Below, piece after piece: positions 12,101 through 23,220 of a DNA stretch of 64,000 bases (the first letter of the stretch is position 1; every line of letters begins with the position of its first letter). Source of the DNA: Plasmopara viticola. Lineage: Eukaryota; Oomycota; Peronosporomycetes; Peronosporales; Peronosporaceae. Under the pieces are notes generated by a model. That model searched no databases. It was given only the letters and a program-made list of their open reading frames with translations, and was not told where the DNA came from. A program made the position numbers and the translations under genes. The DNA is taken from positions 62,001 to 126,000 of the forward strand of contig MBPM02000076.1 in NCBI GenBank assembly GCA_001695595.3, in the 5' to 3' direction.

Positions 12101-12798
12101 GCGATTGGACCAAGCAACTTTTTGTCGCGTCTACAAACGGGAATATCGAATGCTTGACATCACCTCTATCGGATGATTTTAAAAGCTTTGAAAAACAATG
12201 GAACTTCCAACTTCCTGGTCCAGTATTTGCTGGGTTGAATGCTGACAGTGAGTCCAACATGCTGCTAGTTGGATGTGCAGATGGAAATTTTTATGGAATT
12301 CACATGACGACAGGAAACATTAGCTGGCACTTGTCAACAGACAAACCCATTTTTAGCTCACCTTGTGTTTATCAACCGGGGTTCGCGGTATTTGGGTCTC
12401 ACGACGGCAAGTTGAGAAAGGTAAATGCTCGTACTGGAGAATTGGTGTGGGCCACCAGTTTGAAGGGTGCCATTTTTTCATCGCCAGTGGTCGTTCGACT
12501 TGTTACGAGTTCATCAAAGCTTTTAGATACATCAAAGAACAATGATGCATTGGTCTATTGCGTGGCTACCACTACTGGTCTCTTGTGCTTCGGTGACGAA
12601 AAGACTGGATCCATCGTTTACCAGACTGGCCATTCGTCTGGTAGAGCATGCAACAGTGTTCATCGAGGCGAGAGCCACGAAGATTTAGGCCCATTGTTTG
12701 GATCGCCTGTGATAGTTGAAAATGTGTGCCTAATGGGGACACGATCGAACTATTTTTACGGATTCCAGTTGAAATCTAGCTGCCTGCTTGATGGGTAA
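9162..12798 (+). CDS. AASDH: AASDH/ACSF4-like adenylation-ACP-PQQ propeller protein
   Basis: Three exons (9162-10167, 10232-11268, 11338-12798) with introns of 64 and 69 nt give 1167 residues. The first splice joins NLYG to STELSGDVT. The second removes an in-frame stop and joins SRQEL to LNMTIGDIL. The N-terminal 600 residues are an AMP-forming adenylation domain: TSGTTGEPRGV near residue 170, the rebuilt YGSTE box, CTGD, a GRHDHAVKVHG hinge, and LPNGKID with the catalytic Lys near 590. A carrier-protein domain follows, with ELGGNS near 651-656, whose Ser is the phosphopantetheine site. From about 780 to the end there are PQQ/WD-like propeller repeats (W-R-V-D-L-G, W-x-x-x-L-x-G-x-I-x-S). 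This order matches animal AASDH (ACSF4-U26, about 1100 residues), a homologue of plant and insect beta-alanine or aminoadipate activating enzymes. The true substrate is unknown. There is no reductase domain, so it is not a Lys2-type enzyme. Confidence 0.9.
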
Positions 12799-12820
12799 AA
12801 GCCGAGTTATAGCGGCTTTT
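12797..12820 (+). other. 8-bp hairpin followed by T-run at the 3' end of the AASDH-like gene
   Basis: The arms AAAAGCCG (12797-12804) and CGGCTTTT (12813-12820) pair perfectly around an 8-nt loop, and the right arm runs on into further T residues. The left arm overlaps the stop codon (12796-12798). In bacteria this would be read as an intrinsic terminator. In a nuclear oomycete gene its role, if any, is unknown. Confidence 0.5.
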
Positions 12821-13309
12821 TCTTATATGCTTTGCTTTTCGGTAAAGCGCATCAATTACTGTGATTGTGCGACCCTAGGTTCAGACCTTATGATTGACCT
12901 ATGATTGTGTGCGGCCACCTCAAAAAAACGCATCAACTCATAATGCTAATAGCGAAAAAAATTTTGGTTTGAAATTTGCTAGGACAATATAGGCATGTAA
13001 AGGTTGCCTTTGAGTTTCTTGCCGAGCACGTTACCTTTACAATGTAGGTGGGAGAGTTTATGTACCGATACCATCGGCGGCGTTTGGATCGTGGGATGTA
13101 TACGGCCTGACAGTAAAACATGGTTTAAATTGCGTGCGACTTTTACCTTACAAACTTAATAGAATGTTTCTCCGTCAGACACAATTGCGGCATGATATTA
13201 CTGTTATACGACATCGAATGTTATTTTGGTCTTTAGACTCACAGAAACGCAGACTAGCAACGGTCTAGATATTATACCCTTTCTCTTCAAACTTTTTATG
13301 CTCTCTACT
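12799..13309. other. Convergent intergenic region
   Basis: About 0.5 kb between the 3' ends of the AASDH-like gene (+) and the FYVE gene (-). Apart from the hairpin at its left edge it is AT-rich with short open frames only. It probably holds the polyadenylation signals of both genes. Confidence 0.5.
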
Positions 13310-14695
13310 TTACTCGTCGTAGATAATGAACGTTGAATTGCCAATGTCTCTACGACGCGAGAGTTGCCCGAGTTCTCCAGGTCGGATCTCATCCGGATTG
13401 TTTCTCGAGTGGAGAATGCAACTCAAACACACCTTCACTCGCGTTGACTCGGCATCAACAAGCACTGACATATTGCGACAACAGCGGCCGCAGCTTGATT
13501 CCCCACAGAGACGGCAATTGTGGCGCTTGCGCAAGAACGAAAACGCGTATTGGCACACGTTGCAATTGCGTTGTTGCTTATCTTTATCTCCACTCGTAAA
13601 CGAGCGTTGTCGATGAGTCAGTTCCCGGTGCTTTTCGGGTAAAAGATGGTGCCCAATGCTCGTCTTCTCGGCATAATCACGTAGGTTCGCAAGACGCACA
13701 GCTGCCGATTCCAGCCACTGCGTTCGCTTGCTCGAGGCACACTTGCTCTTTGGATCGAGATGCGATGCAAAGGTCACTGCCACGACACCAGGAGTCTCGG
13801 TCTCAACCACCGTATAGACTTCACAACGGATTGAAGCACGCACATACTTGGACAATGGACGTAACTCTGGCACACGAATTGACTCGAGAATACGGTACCC
13901 AATCAGCTTGCCGTTGCTTGTAGTACTCACATCAGTGTAGTCCAGATAGACGAGGTCCAAGGGCGCTGTCCCAAATGGGTTTTTTATTGCCTGGTACTTG
14001 AGTCCACAGTGAAAGTACCGCGAGTTCGTTGGTTGGGCACAAGACGCCAGGACCTTGGCTTCAATGACCTGATCGGCGCCTAAAATACTTTTTTGGGCCG
14101 CAGCAAAGGTCTCGGAACTCTCTCCCGCTGCTAAAAGAGTCATGACATTTTTCACCGAAGCGTTCGCATGCGTCACGCCACGTACCTCACACCGTGATCG
14201 CTTTGATTTAAACAGTTGCACCCCATTCTTGATCTTGGTTGCCTCCCAATGCGTACCACTCTCAAGTTCCTCCTCAATCGGTAAGATATTACTTGGTTCT
14301 CGAATGTCGGTCGGTTCATCGGACGCAAAGGCGATGGCAATACTATACCTTCGCTTTATGTAGCTAAAGCAGCCCGCCTTTTGTGCTGCACTTAGTACCA
14401 TCAAGTCTTCAAAACCCTGTCGACTCGCCATTGTGTCACCGCTTTCGGTTACCATAGCTGATTTGCAACGAACGCGTTCGACCAAGTGCAAACCATTATG
14501 ACTGGCCAAGTGGCTGTCCTCTACCACATCAGTGTCTTCATCAGCGTCGCTGTCATCGAGCCGCTCACGCTTTTGATTGCCAAGTGTAGCTCCAAGTCGC
14601 TCTTGCAGACCTGTCCAAACGTCCTGGTGCTTGCCCACAAATCTGTGAATATCGGAGCTTGTGGATGTGCGTCGAAACGTTGGACGCTGCACCAT
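13310..14695 (-). CDS. START-like/FYVE zinc-finger protein
   Basis: This protein has 461 residues from the first in-frame ATG (14695). The open frame continues 17 codons further up to a GTG, so a 5' exon cannot be excluded. A START-like lipid-binding region spans about residues 100-340 (WEATKIKNGVQLFKSK, then LDLVYLDYTDV and YRILESI). A FYVE finger follows at about 370-427, with four C-x2-C pairs (CNVC, CRLC, CGRC, CLSC) and the RKRHNCRLCG signature, where one of the two usual His is Asn. FYVE fingers bind PI3P on endosomes. START-FYVE proteins are a large family in Phytophthora and relatives, and their function is mostly untested. The W-x-x-D motif before the first Cys pair is missing, which may weaken membrane binding. 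The family call is strong and the lipid ligand is inferred. Confidence 0.85.
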   Translation of the reverse strand: MVQRPTFRRTSTSSDIHRFVGKHQDVWTGLQERLGATLGNQKRERLDDSDADEDTDVVEDSHLASHNGLHLVERVRCKSAMVTESGDTMASRQGFEDLMVLSAAQKAGCFSYIKRRYSIAIAFASDEPTDIREPSNILPIEEELESGTHWEATKIKNGVQLFKSKRSRCEVRGVTHANASVKNVMTLLAAGESSETFAAAQKSILGADQVIEAKVLASCAQPTNSRYFHCGLKYQAIKNPFGTAPLDLVYLDYTDVSTTSNGKLIGYRILESIRVPELRPLSKYVRASIRCEVYTVVETETPGVVAVTFASHLDPKSKCASSKRTQWLESAAVRLANLRDYAEKTSIGHHLLPEKHRELTHRQRSFTSGDKDKQQRNCNVCQYAFSFLRKRHNCRLCGESSCGRCCRNMSVLVDAESTRVKVCLSCILHSRNNPDEIRPGELGQLSRRRDIGNSTFIIYDE

Positions 14696-15946
14696 TGTCT
14701 GTCGAGGAAGGCTTTCGAGTTCAAAATAACCGCTGTCACTAGTCACTAGTCCCTGTCACTAGTTGCCAACGCCTCTACGATGTGCTGACTCGTTTTGCTG
14801 ACTCGGCCCTCAAAATCGCGCCTGTTCGACTTGAACAGCGTTTTCCGTTGTGAAGGAATTTGACGGTCGTGCTTGATCGCACATGTGACGGTGGGATGGT
14901 ACCATCAAAATTACAGTAGTGCCATCTACGAAAACCACCACCTGGCGACGAATCGAGGACGGGCCGACGACGTCGAACAAGAGAGCGGCAGGTTAAAGCT
15001 CGTCAGTCCTTGATTTAAAGTGTAGAAGCACGGAGTCCGCTTTCTGTAACGTCGCTTTGCCCTTTTAAGTGCAGCTCTATCGTATGGTTGATTAACACGT
15101 TGGCTGAATGATTTCTAGAGTCTAATTTATATCTGTATGATTACCTAGTGATATATTACCCTCTGTTATAACAGGTGTTTAGGCCGTCAGACGAGTCGGT
15201 TCTTGTCTGCTCCTTGCGTATTTATGCACTATCACTTATTCGATATATAGGCATTGCTTCCGCGTGCAATGCCACACTAATTAAAAAAGAGACTGCATAG
15301 AATACTATTCAGCCACGCGTTGTCTTTCCCCGCCGACAATACAACCATTGATTTAACTCTAATAGACGGCAAGACTTTTATGTCTATTATCTATATCGAA
15401 TACAAGAAAAAACAACATCAGCATTTCTGACTCACTGCCCAATCGTTCAATCTTCGTGCACAACCCTTGTCCGCCGTATAAGCCACCCATCCAAGTTAAC
15501 AGAATGCCTGCAATATCGCCGCTCATCTTTTACTGTCAGGTGGTCAATCGTGGGTCTTGACCAAGCTTTTTCATTTATCAAGAGTCAGGCCAGGAATAGT
15601 ATATATCTATCTAATAATCAATTGGCCCTCACTCTGGTCCAAGAAAATTGGTGGCAGGCCAGGTTGACAACGGCATGATTCGAAAGGCAAAAACACAACA
15701 GGTACTTCAACGTCACAAGTATTGCTAGCCCGTGGGTGTCCATCGTGCACCATTTCAGGGCTTTTCTGGAGAATCGGCTGTTAGTTTGTAGACCTAAACA
15801 AATAACTACTATTACCGAAATAGTACTTGTATGTTTTATGTGCACCATGCGTATTGATTATAACTGCTGTTAATCAGGAAATCAATCATCTATGCTTATG
15901 GATTTTCCTCATTACTGTACCATTACACTCAACGACGCGGCACCAG
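14696..15946. other. Intergenic, no gene seen
   Basis: About 1.25 kb between the FYVE start and the 3' end of eIF3d, both on the minus strand. It begins with a small local duplication (ctgtcactag twice between 14732 and 14760). The FYVE promoter should be in the left part. Short open frames show no motif. Confidence 0.5.
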
Positions 15947-17867
15947 TTACTCATTGTCCTCGTCGTCATCTTCCTCGCCTTCTTCTTCAAATGTATCAAG
16001 GGGCACAGAGAACAGACGCACGATGGGCTTGTTTGGGTCCTTCATGATTACATACTTGCCCTCCGGTTGTTCCAGCAGCAGTTCTGACAGCATCTTGATA
16101 ATGCCCCACGTGTTGTTCTGGTTGAGTGCGATTTGGGTTGCAAACGTGCTGGGATTGTACGACTGCATGCCTAACACCACGTGCGAGTACGGGTCCTTAA
16201 AGCTCGCACGAGACACGTAGCCCAACTTCATTTCATCCACACCTCCCAGTAATGCTTGAGCCGTCCACTTGGCCAATTTGCACGAATTGTTCTTGAGCTC
16301 GTTTGCCAAGATAGCGCCACGCTACAATAAGAGAGAAACAAAGTGAGTCGCCTTGTACAATTTACAAACCTAAAGCTATGAGATTATGCATGGTGTCGAC
16401 GTAAAGAGCGGGTGAGTCTCTCCTTTATCTGCTTTCTCCTCATCACGAGTAGGAATAGCGTATATCTTAAAGTTGTGGGCATTCATTGAGACCTGTTCAA
16501 TATAAACATACAAGGGGGGGCACTACTATCGCGACCCACACACCAACTTGCTCGCATGCAAGTACAAATGCACAAATGCACAAATCACGCACCTGCGAGT
16601 CAATTTTCTTGCGCCACTCGATAGATCCAGGAAATTTGGGGTCATACTCATTCAATGCAAATGTCGAGACATAATACTGAGTACCCTTTTTGATTGCTAT
16701 GCTCTGCACCTCGCAACGCGCCACCAAATTCAATTCACCGCCCAAATGAAACTTCCGGTACCGGTAAGCACCACTTGCGGGTTTTGCATCGGCACTCGCA
16801 AATGGATTTGGGTCATCAAACTTTTTACAAAAAGCATCCTTTCCATCCTTGAGCACTTGTTGGGACAGATTTTGATTAATCATAGTAGCCTCCAGCCTCA
16901 GACGATCGGGGTGATTGATATGATCCGGATCGTCTTGAGTAGGTGGGTCCGACGCGTTTTCATTGACCGTAAGTAGGTCAAAAGTTGACACATCCCGCTT
17001 GTCGAAAAACACCATGTTGTTCACACGCTGCGCCACAATATCCCACGGAAAAACAGAGCGAGTGCAAACCATAAGATGGGACAAGATGGCGTCCGTGGCA
17101 AAAACAGTTGCCTGTCCTTGTTGAGCAAGTTCTTCAATCACTGGATCGTCGGTGGTCGTGACGTAGTAGAAATCGCGGTCGTCGTACCGGTGGACGCGCG
17201 TGTTTGTACGACTCGTAATACGATCGAACGCGGCATCAAACTCGCGCAATTCGCCACACCACTTTATATCCTCACTCTTTGGGATATTTGCTTGTAATTT
17301 AGTGAGCTGTTGCAGCTCAAAGTGATCCACTAGAGTCCAGTCGGCCTGCACCGTGACCGAAGCCACTCGATCGGCTTGCACCTCGTCACGGCGCCGAAGC
17401 GTAAAGGCTCGACGTGCGTTGCTCAGTCGATCCCAGCGCTTGTTTTGCTTCTGCATGCCCTTCATACGAAGCTGTGCCGAGGACGTCGTTGGACCGTTTG
17501 GATCCGGTTTGTCAGTGTACGTGCCACGTCCACCGCGTCCGCCGCGTCCACCAAACCGTTGCTGGTTCCAGGTGGGGCGCAGACGGTCCTCTGTCTTTGG
17601 ACGCGTACCCTTCGAAGTGTCCACTAGCTGGAAAGTCGCGTCTTCCTTTGAATCGTGTTTGTACTGGAACTCGGCGTTGACACCGGACGGGTCACGAGCG
17701 TAGCGAGAGCCACGCGGGGCGTAGTTGGACACAAAGTCAGCAGCTTTGCCGAGCTTGTCGCCCTTGCTAAACGGTGCATACGGGACGTTTAAAAACTGCT
17801 CTGGTAGGGTCGTGGGCCCCCAGCCATTGGTGTTGACGTCGACACTTGGCGTCTCGTAAGAAGCCAT
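15947..17867 (-). CDS. EIF3D: Eukaryotic translation initiation factor 3 subunit D
   Basis: Two exons (17867-16593 and 16321-15947) give 549 residues, against 548 in human. Splicing a 271-nt intron joins KIDSQ to [12 protein letters not shown], the family's own wording at that place. The N-terminus shows the eIF3d opening (NGWGP, then the basic RGGRGGRGG run of the RNA-binding region). The middle holds the cap-binding domain, and the C-terminus has [20 protein letters not shown], the [11 protein letters not shown] motif and an acidic tail of about a dozen Glu/Asp residues. eIF3d is part of the eIF3 complex on the 40S subunit and can bind the mRNA cap. The intron is much longer than others in this window. 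It contains a run of seven G (on the + strand) and AC-rich simple sequence, but no extra exon is needed. Confidence 0.97.
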
Positions 17868-17998
17868 TGCACGAATGAATGTCTGATGCGCCCCGACCAG
17901 TCAATTTTTGGCAAAGGCTGCTGCCACGCAAAGGTCATGTACTATCTGTAGAAACGCCCCTTTTTGATGAAGCGTACACCATGTTTGTATTTACAATT

Positions 17999-19537
17999 CT
18001 ACTCAACAGCTACAATATCTTCGAAGGGCACAGTAGTGGGGTGGTCGCGGACATGGTTTTCCAAGTACCATTGGACTCTGGCGGCAATTTTATTGTGCGC
18101 CCACTGCAATTGGAGTGAGTCGTGCTCGCTTGGATAATACATGTCCGCACAGTGAGCCGTCCCTTCAATGTATACAGCCTCGGCCGAGACGGAGCGAAGT
18201 TTGGTCGAATTTTGGACGGCCAAAGCGTGCCATGGATCGATCGTACCGCTTGGAAAGATGACACTTTCCACTTCAATCCCAAGCGAGCCATAGTCGAGAT
18301 TGGCTTGAACGACGTCTGGGGGTACATCGAGGTGGTACACGCGATTGCAGATCTCAGTACCGACATTCGCCTCTGTGACCGCACGAAGTGCGTGAAAGGG
18401 AGAGCGATTGCTTGTCGTCGTCTGGAAGTATCCAAATTCATTACAGGTTTGATATACCCACTGACGAGCGCTACTCTTTCCGTCAAACTGGTCGCGGCTC
18501 AACACTTCGACCGTTCCATTCGGAGCTCCTTCAAACTTTGAATCGAGACAATCCCCAACACGAGTCTTTTCGATGAACGATGCGAGCTTGTCCAATGCAT
18601 TTCCTGGCTTTTCAAAGTGCTTGCAAACATCACTTAGAGTCATCACCCCTTCACGGATTGCATTATATTGGGCAATATCTTGAAATGCTCCTATAATTGA
18701 CGTCTCGAAAACCGAGTCGTCGAGCGCGTTGGTCATCAAGTAGCATGGGTGAAAAAGCTCGTACACTTTCTTCCGGCTCTCTTGTCCACCATCCAGAAGA
18801 TCGCCTAGCTCTGTTATAGCTTCCTCTACGTTATGATAACACTCTCCACCTCCAAAGTATCTCAATCCATCGCCAACTACCTCTAGGTACTCGTAAAAGT
18901 CAGTCTTCACACGTAAAGGAGCCGAGCTCGCAACAGTTCCGGCAAATAAAGCTGGAAATTTCAGTTTTACCCACGCTGCCAGGTTACCTGGATAGCTTCC
19001 ACCAAATGCCACCCACTTCTCAGTCGTCAATCCGTACTGATCAGTTATAAACGAATGGAATTGTGCCAAGTCTGCGAGAGCCTGTTCACTTGAAAGGTAC
19101 GCTAGATTATTCAAACTCATGTTCTCTGTAGGATATGACTTGCCATAGAAACGATGTTCTAATGCTAAAAGGAGTGCTCGGTGTTCCTCTGCGAGGTAGT
19201 AAATGAAGGTGCGATTGGTAATTGCCTTGGGCCCCAGAGGGCCTTCTCCTCCAATGTAGAGAAAGACAGGAAAGCCATGACCACCCCAAAACTCCTCGTT
19301 CACTTGATATCTCTGCTTCCACGTCAAGCGCTTGGACACGGGAGCAAAATGATCCAAAACGGCGTCTGTATAGTATTTCTCCTGAATTGGAAACTTTACC
19401 GTTGCATCTTCTGATTGACGCTCGTCAAAGTGAACAAAATACTCGTGACCTCGAAAATCTTGCACCCGCTGAAGGTTATGCGTAGCGTGCACGAGCGATA
19501 GATACGTGATCGCTAGCAAGCAGGTTCCACGCAGCAT
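17999..19537 (-). CDS. Secreted S28 serine carboxypeptidase (PRCP/TSSP-like)
   Basis: A single exon of 512 residues with a signal peptide (MLRGTCLLAITYLSLVHA). It is a peptidase of family S28 (lysosomal Pro-X carboxypeptidase, DPP II and thymus-specific serine protease). The catalytic triad is visible: Ser181 in GGSYPG, Asp434 in GTIDPW and His462 in GTAHCADMY. Other family blocks are FLYIGGEGP and LEHRFYGKSYP. There are several N-glycosylation sites (NRT, NMS, NGT, NST) and an even spread of Cys, as expected for a vacuolar or secreted enzyme. Length agrees with the family (about 450-510). It ends 131 bp upstream of the eIF3d start on the same strand, so the two genes are tightly packed. It is probably a vacuolar or extracellular peptidase, and its peptide preference is unknown. 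Confidence 0.95.
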   Translation of the reverse strand: MLRGTCLLAITYLSLVHATHNLQRVQDFRGHEYFVHFDERQSEDATVKFPIQEKYYTDAVLDHFAPVSKRLTWKQRYQVNEEFWGGHGFPVFLYIGGEGPLGPKAITNRTFIYYLAEEHRALLLALEHRFYGKSYPTENMSLNNLAYLSSEQALADLAQFHSFITDQYGLTTEKWVAFGGSYPGNLAAWVKLKFPALFAGTVASSAPLRVKTDFYEYLEVVGDGLRYFGGGECYHNVEEAITELGDLLDGGQESRKKVYELFHPCYLMTNALDDSVFETSIIGAFQDIAQYNAIREGVMTLSDVCKHFEKPGNALDKLASFIEKTRVGDCLDSKFEGAPNGTVEVLSRDQFDGKSSARQWVYQTCNEFGYFQTTTSNRSPFHALRAVTEANVGTEICNRVYHLDVPPDVVQANLDYGSLGIEVESVIFPSGTIDPWHALAVQNSTKLRSVSAEAVYIEGTAHCADMYYPSEHDSLQLQWAHNKIAARVQWYLENHVRDHPTTVPFEDIVAVE

Positions 19538-22500
19538 TCCAAAAAATTATAGAAATATCAAGATACCGGTTTGACAATTTAGAGATAGCTGGCTATTTTT
19601 GAAATTATGCATTCGTCCTTAGCTTCAAAATTAAGTTATGCCCGAGAAAGCTGTGAAGATTTCGTGATATTACTGCTTGAACAGTAAAGTCGAAGCAAGC
19701 AACGATCTTTTGAAGCAATAAGATGGGCGCTTCATGTTTTAGTTAGTGCGAACAAGCGTGTGAGAATATCCCGAGCGCTTGACGCAAGTCGAATACATCA
19801 AGATTGAACGAAATAAGCTGAATAATACGTCATTTGGGTGAATACAAATTGGCGCGGATTTCACATTGGAATCGTCGAAGTTAAGGGAGTGTAGCATTTT
19901 TTTGTACTGTCTAACATGGAAAATTGCCTAGTAGCGCTGTGGAGCAGGATTGTCGACTCGACTCAAATCGTTCCGCTCCATTGACTTCCTCGGCATCCTG
20001 CGCAATATATCAGTATTCAAGTCGGTATAAATTCCGAAGCGTCCCTGTCGTCCAACATTCTTTAAATACTCATCTTACGAGAAGCTTTATAATCTCACCT
20101 CTACGTGCATCCTGCCCGCTTATGCTTGAACTACATCACATAGACGAGGAATGGTCTAATCTATCACTCTAAGATTTACTGTGAAAAGTCAATCACCTCA
20201 AAATGTTAAACAAACAGCAGCAGAGGAGGCTGATGGTCGGCCGGGATATAAGACGATGAAAGTCCAGATTTTAAGACGCTTCCAAAGATTCCACCGCACT
20301 GACACCGGCCTCTTATTCTAAGGTTGTGATTTCATGAAATGCTGAGGCTGTGTCGTGGGCGGTGAGACTTGAGAAGCTCATCCGCCAGCGAGGCGCTCTG
20401 GAAGAATCTTTCAATCCTCTTCAGCTAAGTACGCCCGTCTATCGCTCTCCTTCGTGCGATAATCCACCGAATGCATTGAACGTGGTAGACACTCGCCTGT
20501 TTGTTGCCTCTCTAAAATTTAAAAAGGCTTCGTTTTAAGGCAGCATTGTTCGAGCACTTTCATCGCCTTAATGTAAGCCTTTAAAGAGCCCATACGTGAT
20601 GTCAAGCTCATTGGCCATGCAAAAAGCCTTCGCTAGAAAGCCTATGGTTTTCAGTGGCACATAATCTATGACCCGGAGGAAGACAGCGGAGTCAAGACAA
20701 CTCATTACTCAGGTGCGCAGCAATCATTCGTACAAAGTGGATGTGGGGCTGTGTGACTCGACCACCGCCTTCGAATTCAACGTGTATTTGCACGTAGCCG
20801 ATGAGCAGCACTTCATTTTTAGCGCTTGCTGGATGCCCGGCGTGACATATTTTAAATCAAATTTGAAGCATTTCGCCGTTTGAATGCACGTAAAGCGGCA
20901 CTTATTCCGCTCTGTGTCTCTGATGAGGAGGAAGCTTTACAAGCTGTCGATATTGAAAACGGTGCACCAGTACACAACTGTGCCGACATGTACAAAGCGA
21001 AAAGATTTTCCCCTAGTCTCTCTGTCAAGATATAATTTGAGATCTTCGTTGAGCAGCGCAGAGTGTCCTGTCTTGGACCGAAAGGACCTTAGGTAGGTAT
21101 TTCAGAAATAATGATAGCACAGGGCAAAGTACCTCATCATAAAAGCTTTTGGGTCATGTTAACTTTGATAGCAAATTCTTTGCTTGGGTAGGCTGAGATT
21201 CAGTCATGGCAGAGCTGCAAGTGTCGTATTGAGCCAGTATTTTATCCGAGATATTGGCTAGCGTACCTAGCCAATAAGAAGGCGCTCTATATACGTAGTA
21301 ACTATTCGATCCAAAAGGATGTACTAGACATGTATAATCCTTTGGTATATAATTACACGGATGTGGGGATTTTATCCCTCGATAGCATTTTACGTGATGA
21401 GAACAAAAAAATGTGTCATACGACAGTATGTTTTGCAAAAAAGCAGTGTAACATCGTTGACGCATTATTTGGTGGTGCAGAGCATGAGGTGTGAATGGGT
21501 CAGGAAAGTCATGATCTTTATTAAGCACCGACATTTTATATCACGGAGCCAAATGGCAAAAAACGCGTCGGACAAGCTTACAACACGTCCATCATCTCGG
21601 CACTAACGCCTGCAAAGTAAGACACTGTAAAGCCCAGTTAAACTGATTGATGGTCATTATGGACCTCTCATGTGAAAGCGTAGACATATATATTATTGAC
21701 TGCGATCAGTACTTCAAGCGGTATGCCTTAGGAGTAGCCAGCGATGTCCCAAGAGCTTAAGTTGTGTCTTTAAGGATTATTCGTCTAGTCAAGCAATTGT
21801 TTAGACCCCACAGGGCGTGTGCACAGATATACTCTAATGACAGTTTTGTCATCAGTCATGCAAAACACAGGAAGCCAGATGTGAGAAGTGCTATTACGCA
21901 CTTTTGAGAAGTGCTTGAGACCAAGAATCGCGCAAATTCCGCAGAAGTGGATAGGCCACTATCCCACCTTCATAGATAGAACATTAAATATGTTTAGAAA
22001 TTCAACACCGAATGGCGTAAAGTTAAAATAAGGATCGTCTAATATAGGTGGTAATTTGACTGCGTCAAATACAGAACGACAGTTTAGTGTCGTATGTGGC
22101 GTGTCCGATATTTTTATTGGTACTGCACTGCTGCAAGCACTCGCCGAGGGGCGATATCGAGTGATCGCATTCCAAACTCGGAACAGGGCTTTCACTTCAT
22201 GTGTGCGGACTTACGTGCATCTGTCTCGATCATACGTCACTAAGCACTGCGACACAATCGCCTTAGCAATGACGAAATGGCTTCCGTTTTGGTCAAAGTA
22301 TAAACTTAAGATGATTCATAAGCCAGATAGGTACAATTTGCGGTGACTGACGCGTTATCCCGTCATCTATACAATATAACAGCTCACGTCATCACCGCGA
22401 CTTCGTCTGTGTCATCTCTATTCATTTCGCGTATGCGCGAGAGGACATGTGCGTACCTCTGCTTAAAATAAAGCTTTTGGGGCGTAGCTTTATTATTCAA

Positions 22501-22559
22501 GACAACAAAGTGTCGGCGCGGTTAAGCACGAGATTACATCGACATCCGATGGAAATCAA
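19538..22559. other. Gene-free repeat-rich region
   Basis: About 3 kb upstream of the S28 gene. All open frames are short and unrecognised. The first few hundred bases should include the S28 promoter. The remainder is AT-rich and looks like diffuse transposon debris leading into the integrase relic at 22560. Confidence 0.5.
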
Positions 22560-23220
22560 CTGTTTTATTACACCACCAGTCACCACGTGTAGTGGTTTTG
22601 CATGTTGAGAATACGATACAATATATCTTCTATGGCTCACAGTACACCACTTGGTGGTCACCTTGGTCGAGAGGCGACGTATGGCTTAAATAAGGGGATC
22701 TGCACATATGTGCGTACGTGCAAAGTGTACCAAAGGACGAGGAGGCGATGGTACCATCTTGCCTCTGCACTGATTGCAGTCTATAAGTCTGAATGTCCTG
22801 CTCGACCTGCCAAATGATCGACAGGCAGCACTGATGTTGTGATAGTTGATCACCGATTCGGCAAAATGGTTTATTTGGTGGCCATGGCAATCACGGTTGG
22901 TGGCTTCGAGACAACAATCCTTTTTCACGGTCATGGTGCCAGACAACATGAATGCCCCCACATTCACCGGCACTTTTTGGGAGAATGTCCTCAAGGTGAT
23001 TCGTTCTATGCTGGACATGCGATGAGCGGACCATACGCTGACTCATGGCCAGATAGAGCAAGACGACCGCGTCGTCGAAAACGTGTTGCGCAGTGTGTTC
23101 GTGAAAACATCAAGGCGTTAGAACACTTAAGAAATAATACTGCCCGTGGCTTAGCGGACCGAACGCCATCTTACACGAATGGTTTAGCTAACCTTTGTAC
23201 CCATTTGCGATTCCAGGCTT
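22560..23220 (+). mobile_element. Broken Ty3/gypsy integrase
   Basis: Three reading frames together give a decayed integrase. TPLGGHLGREATY and VRTCKVYQR are the H-H-C-C zinc-binding part, where the last Cys is now Tyr. Next come DHRFGKMVYLVA of the first catalytic strand and a further stretch that changes frame before the core is complete. The tail near 23150-23200 reads PSYTNGLANL, similar to the end of gypsy pol. Frame breaks and stops make it non-functional. A second relic of the same family is at 57195-57500. Confidence 0.7.
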
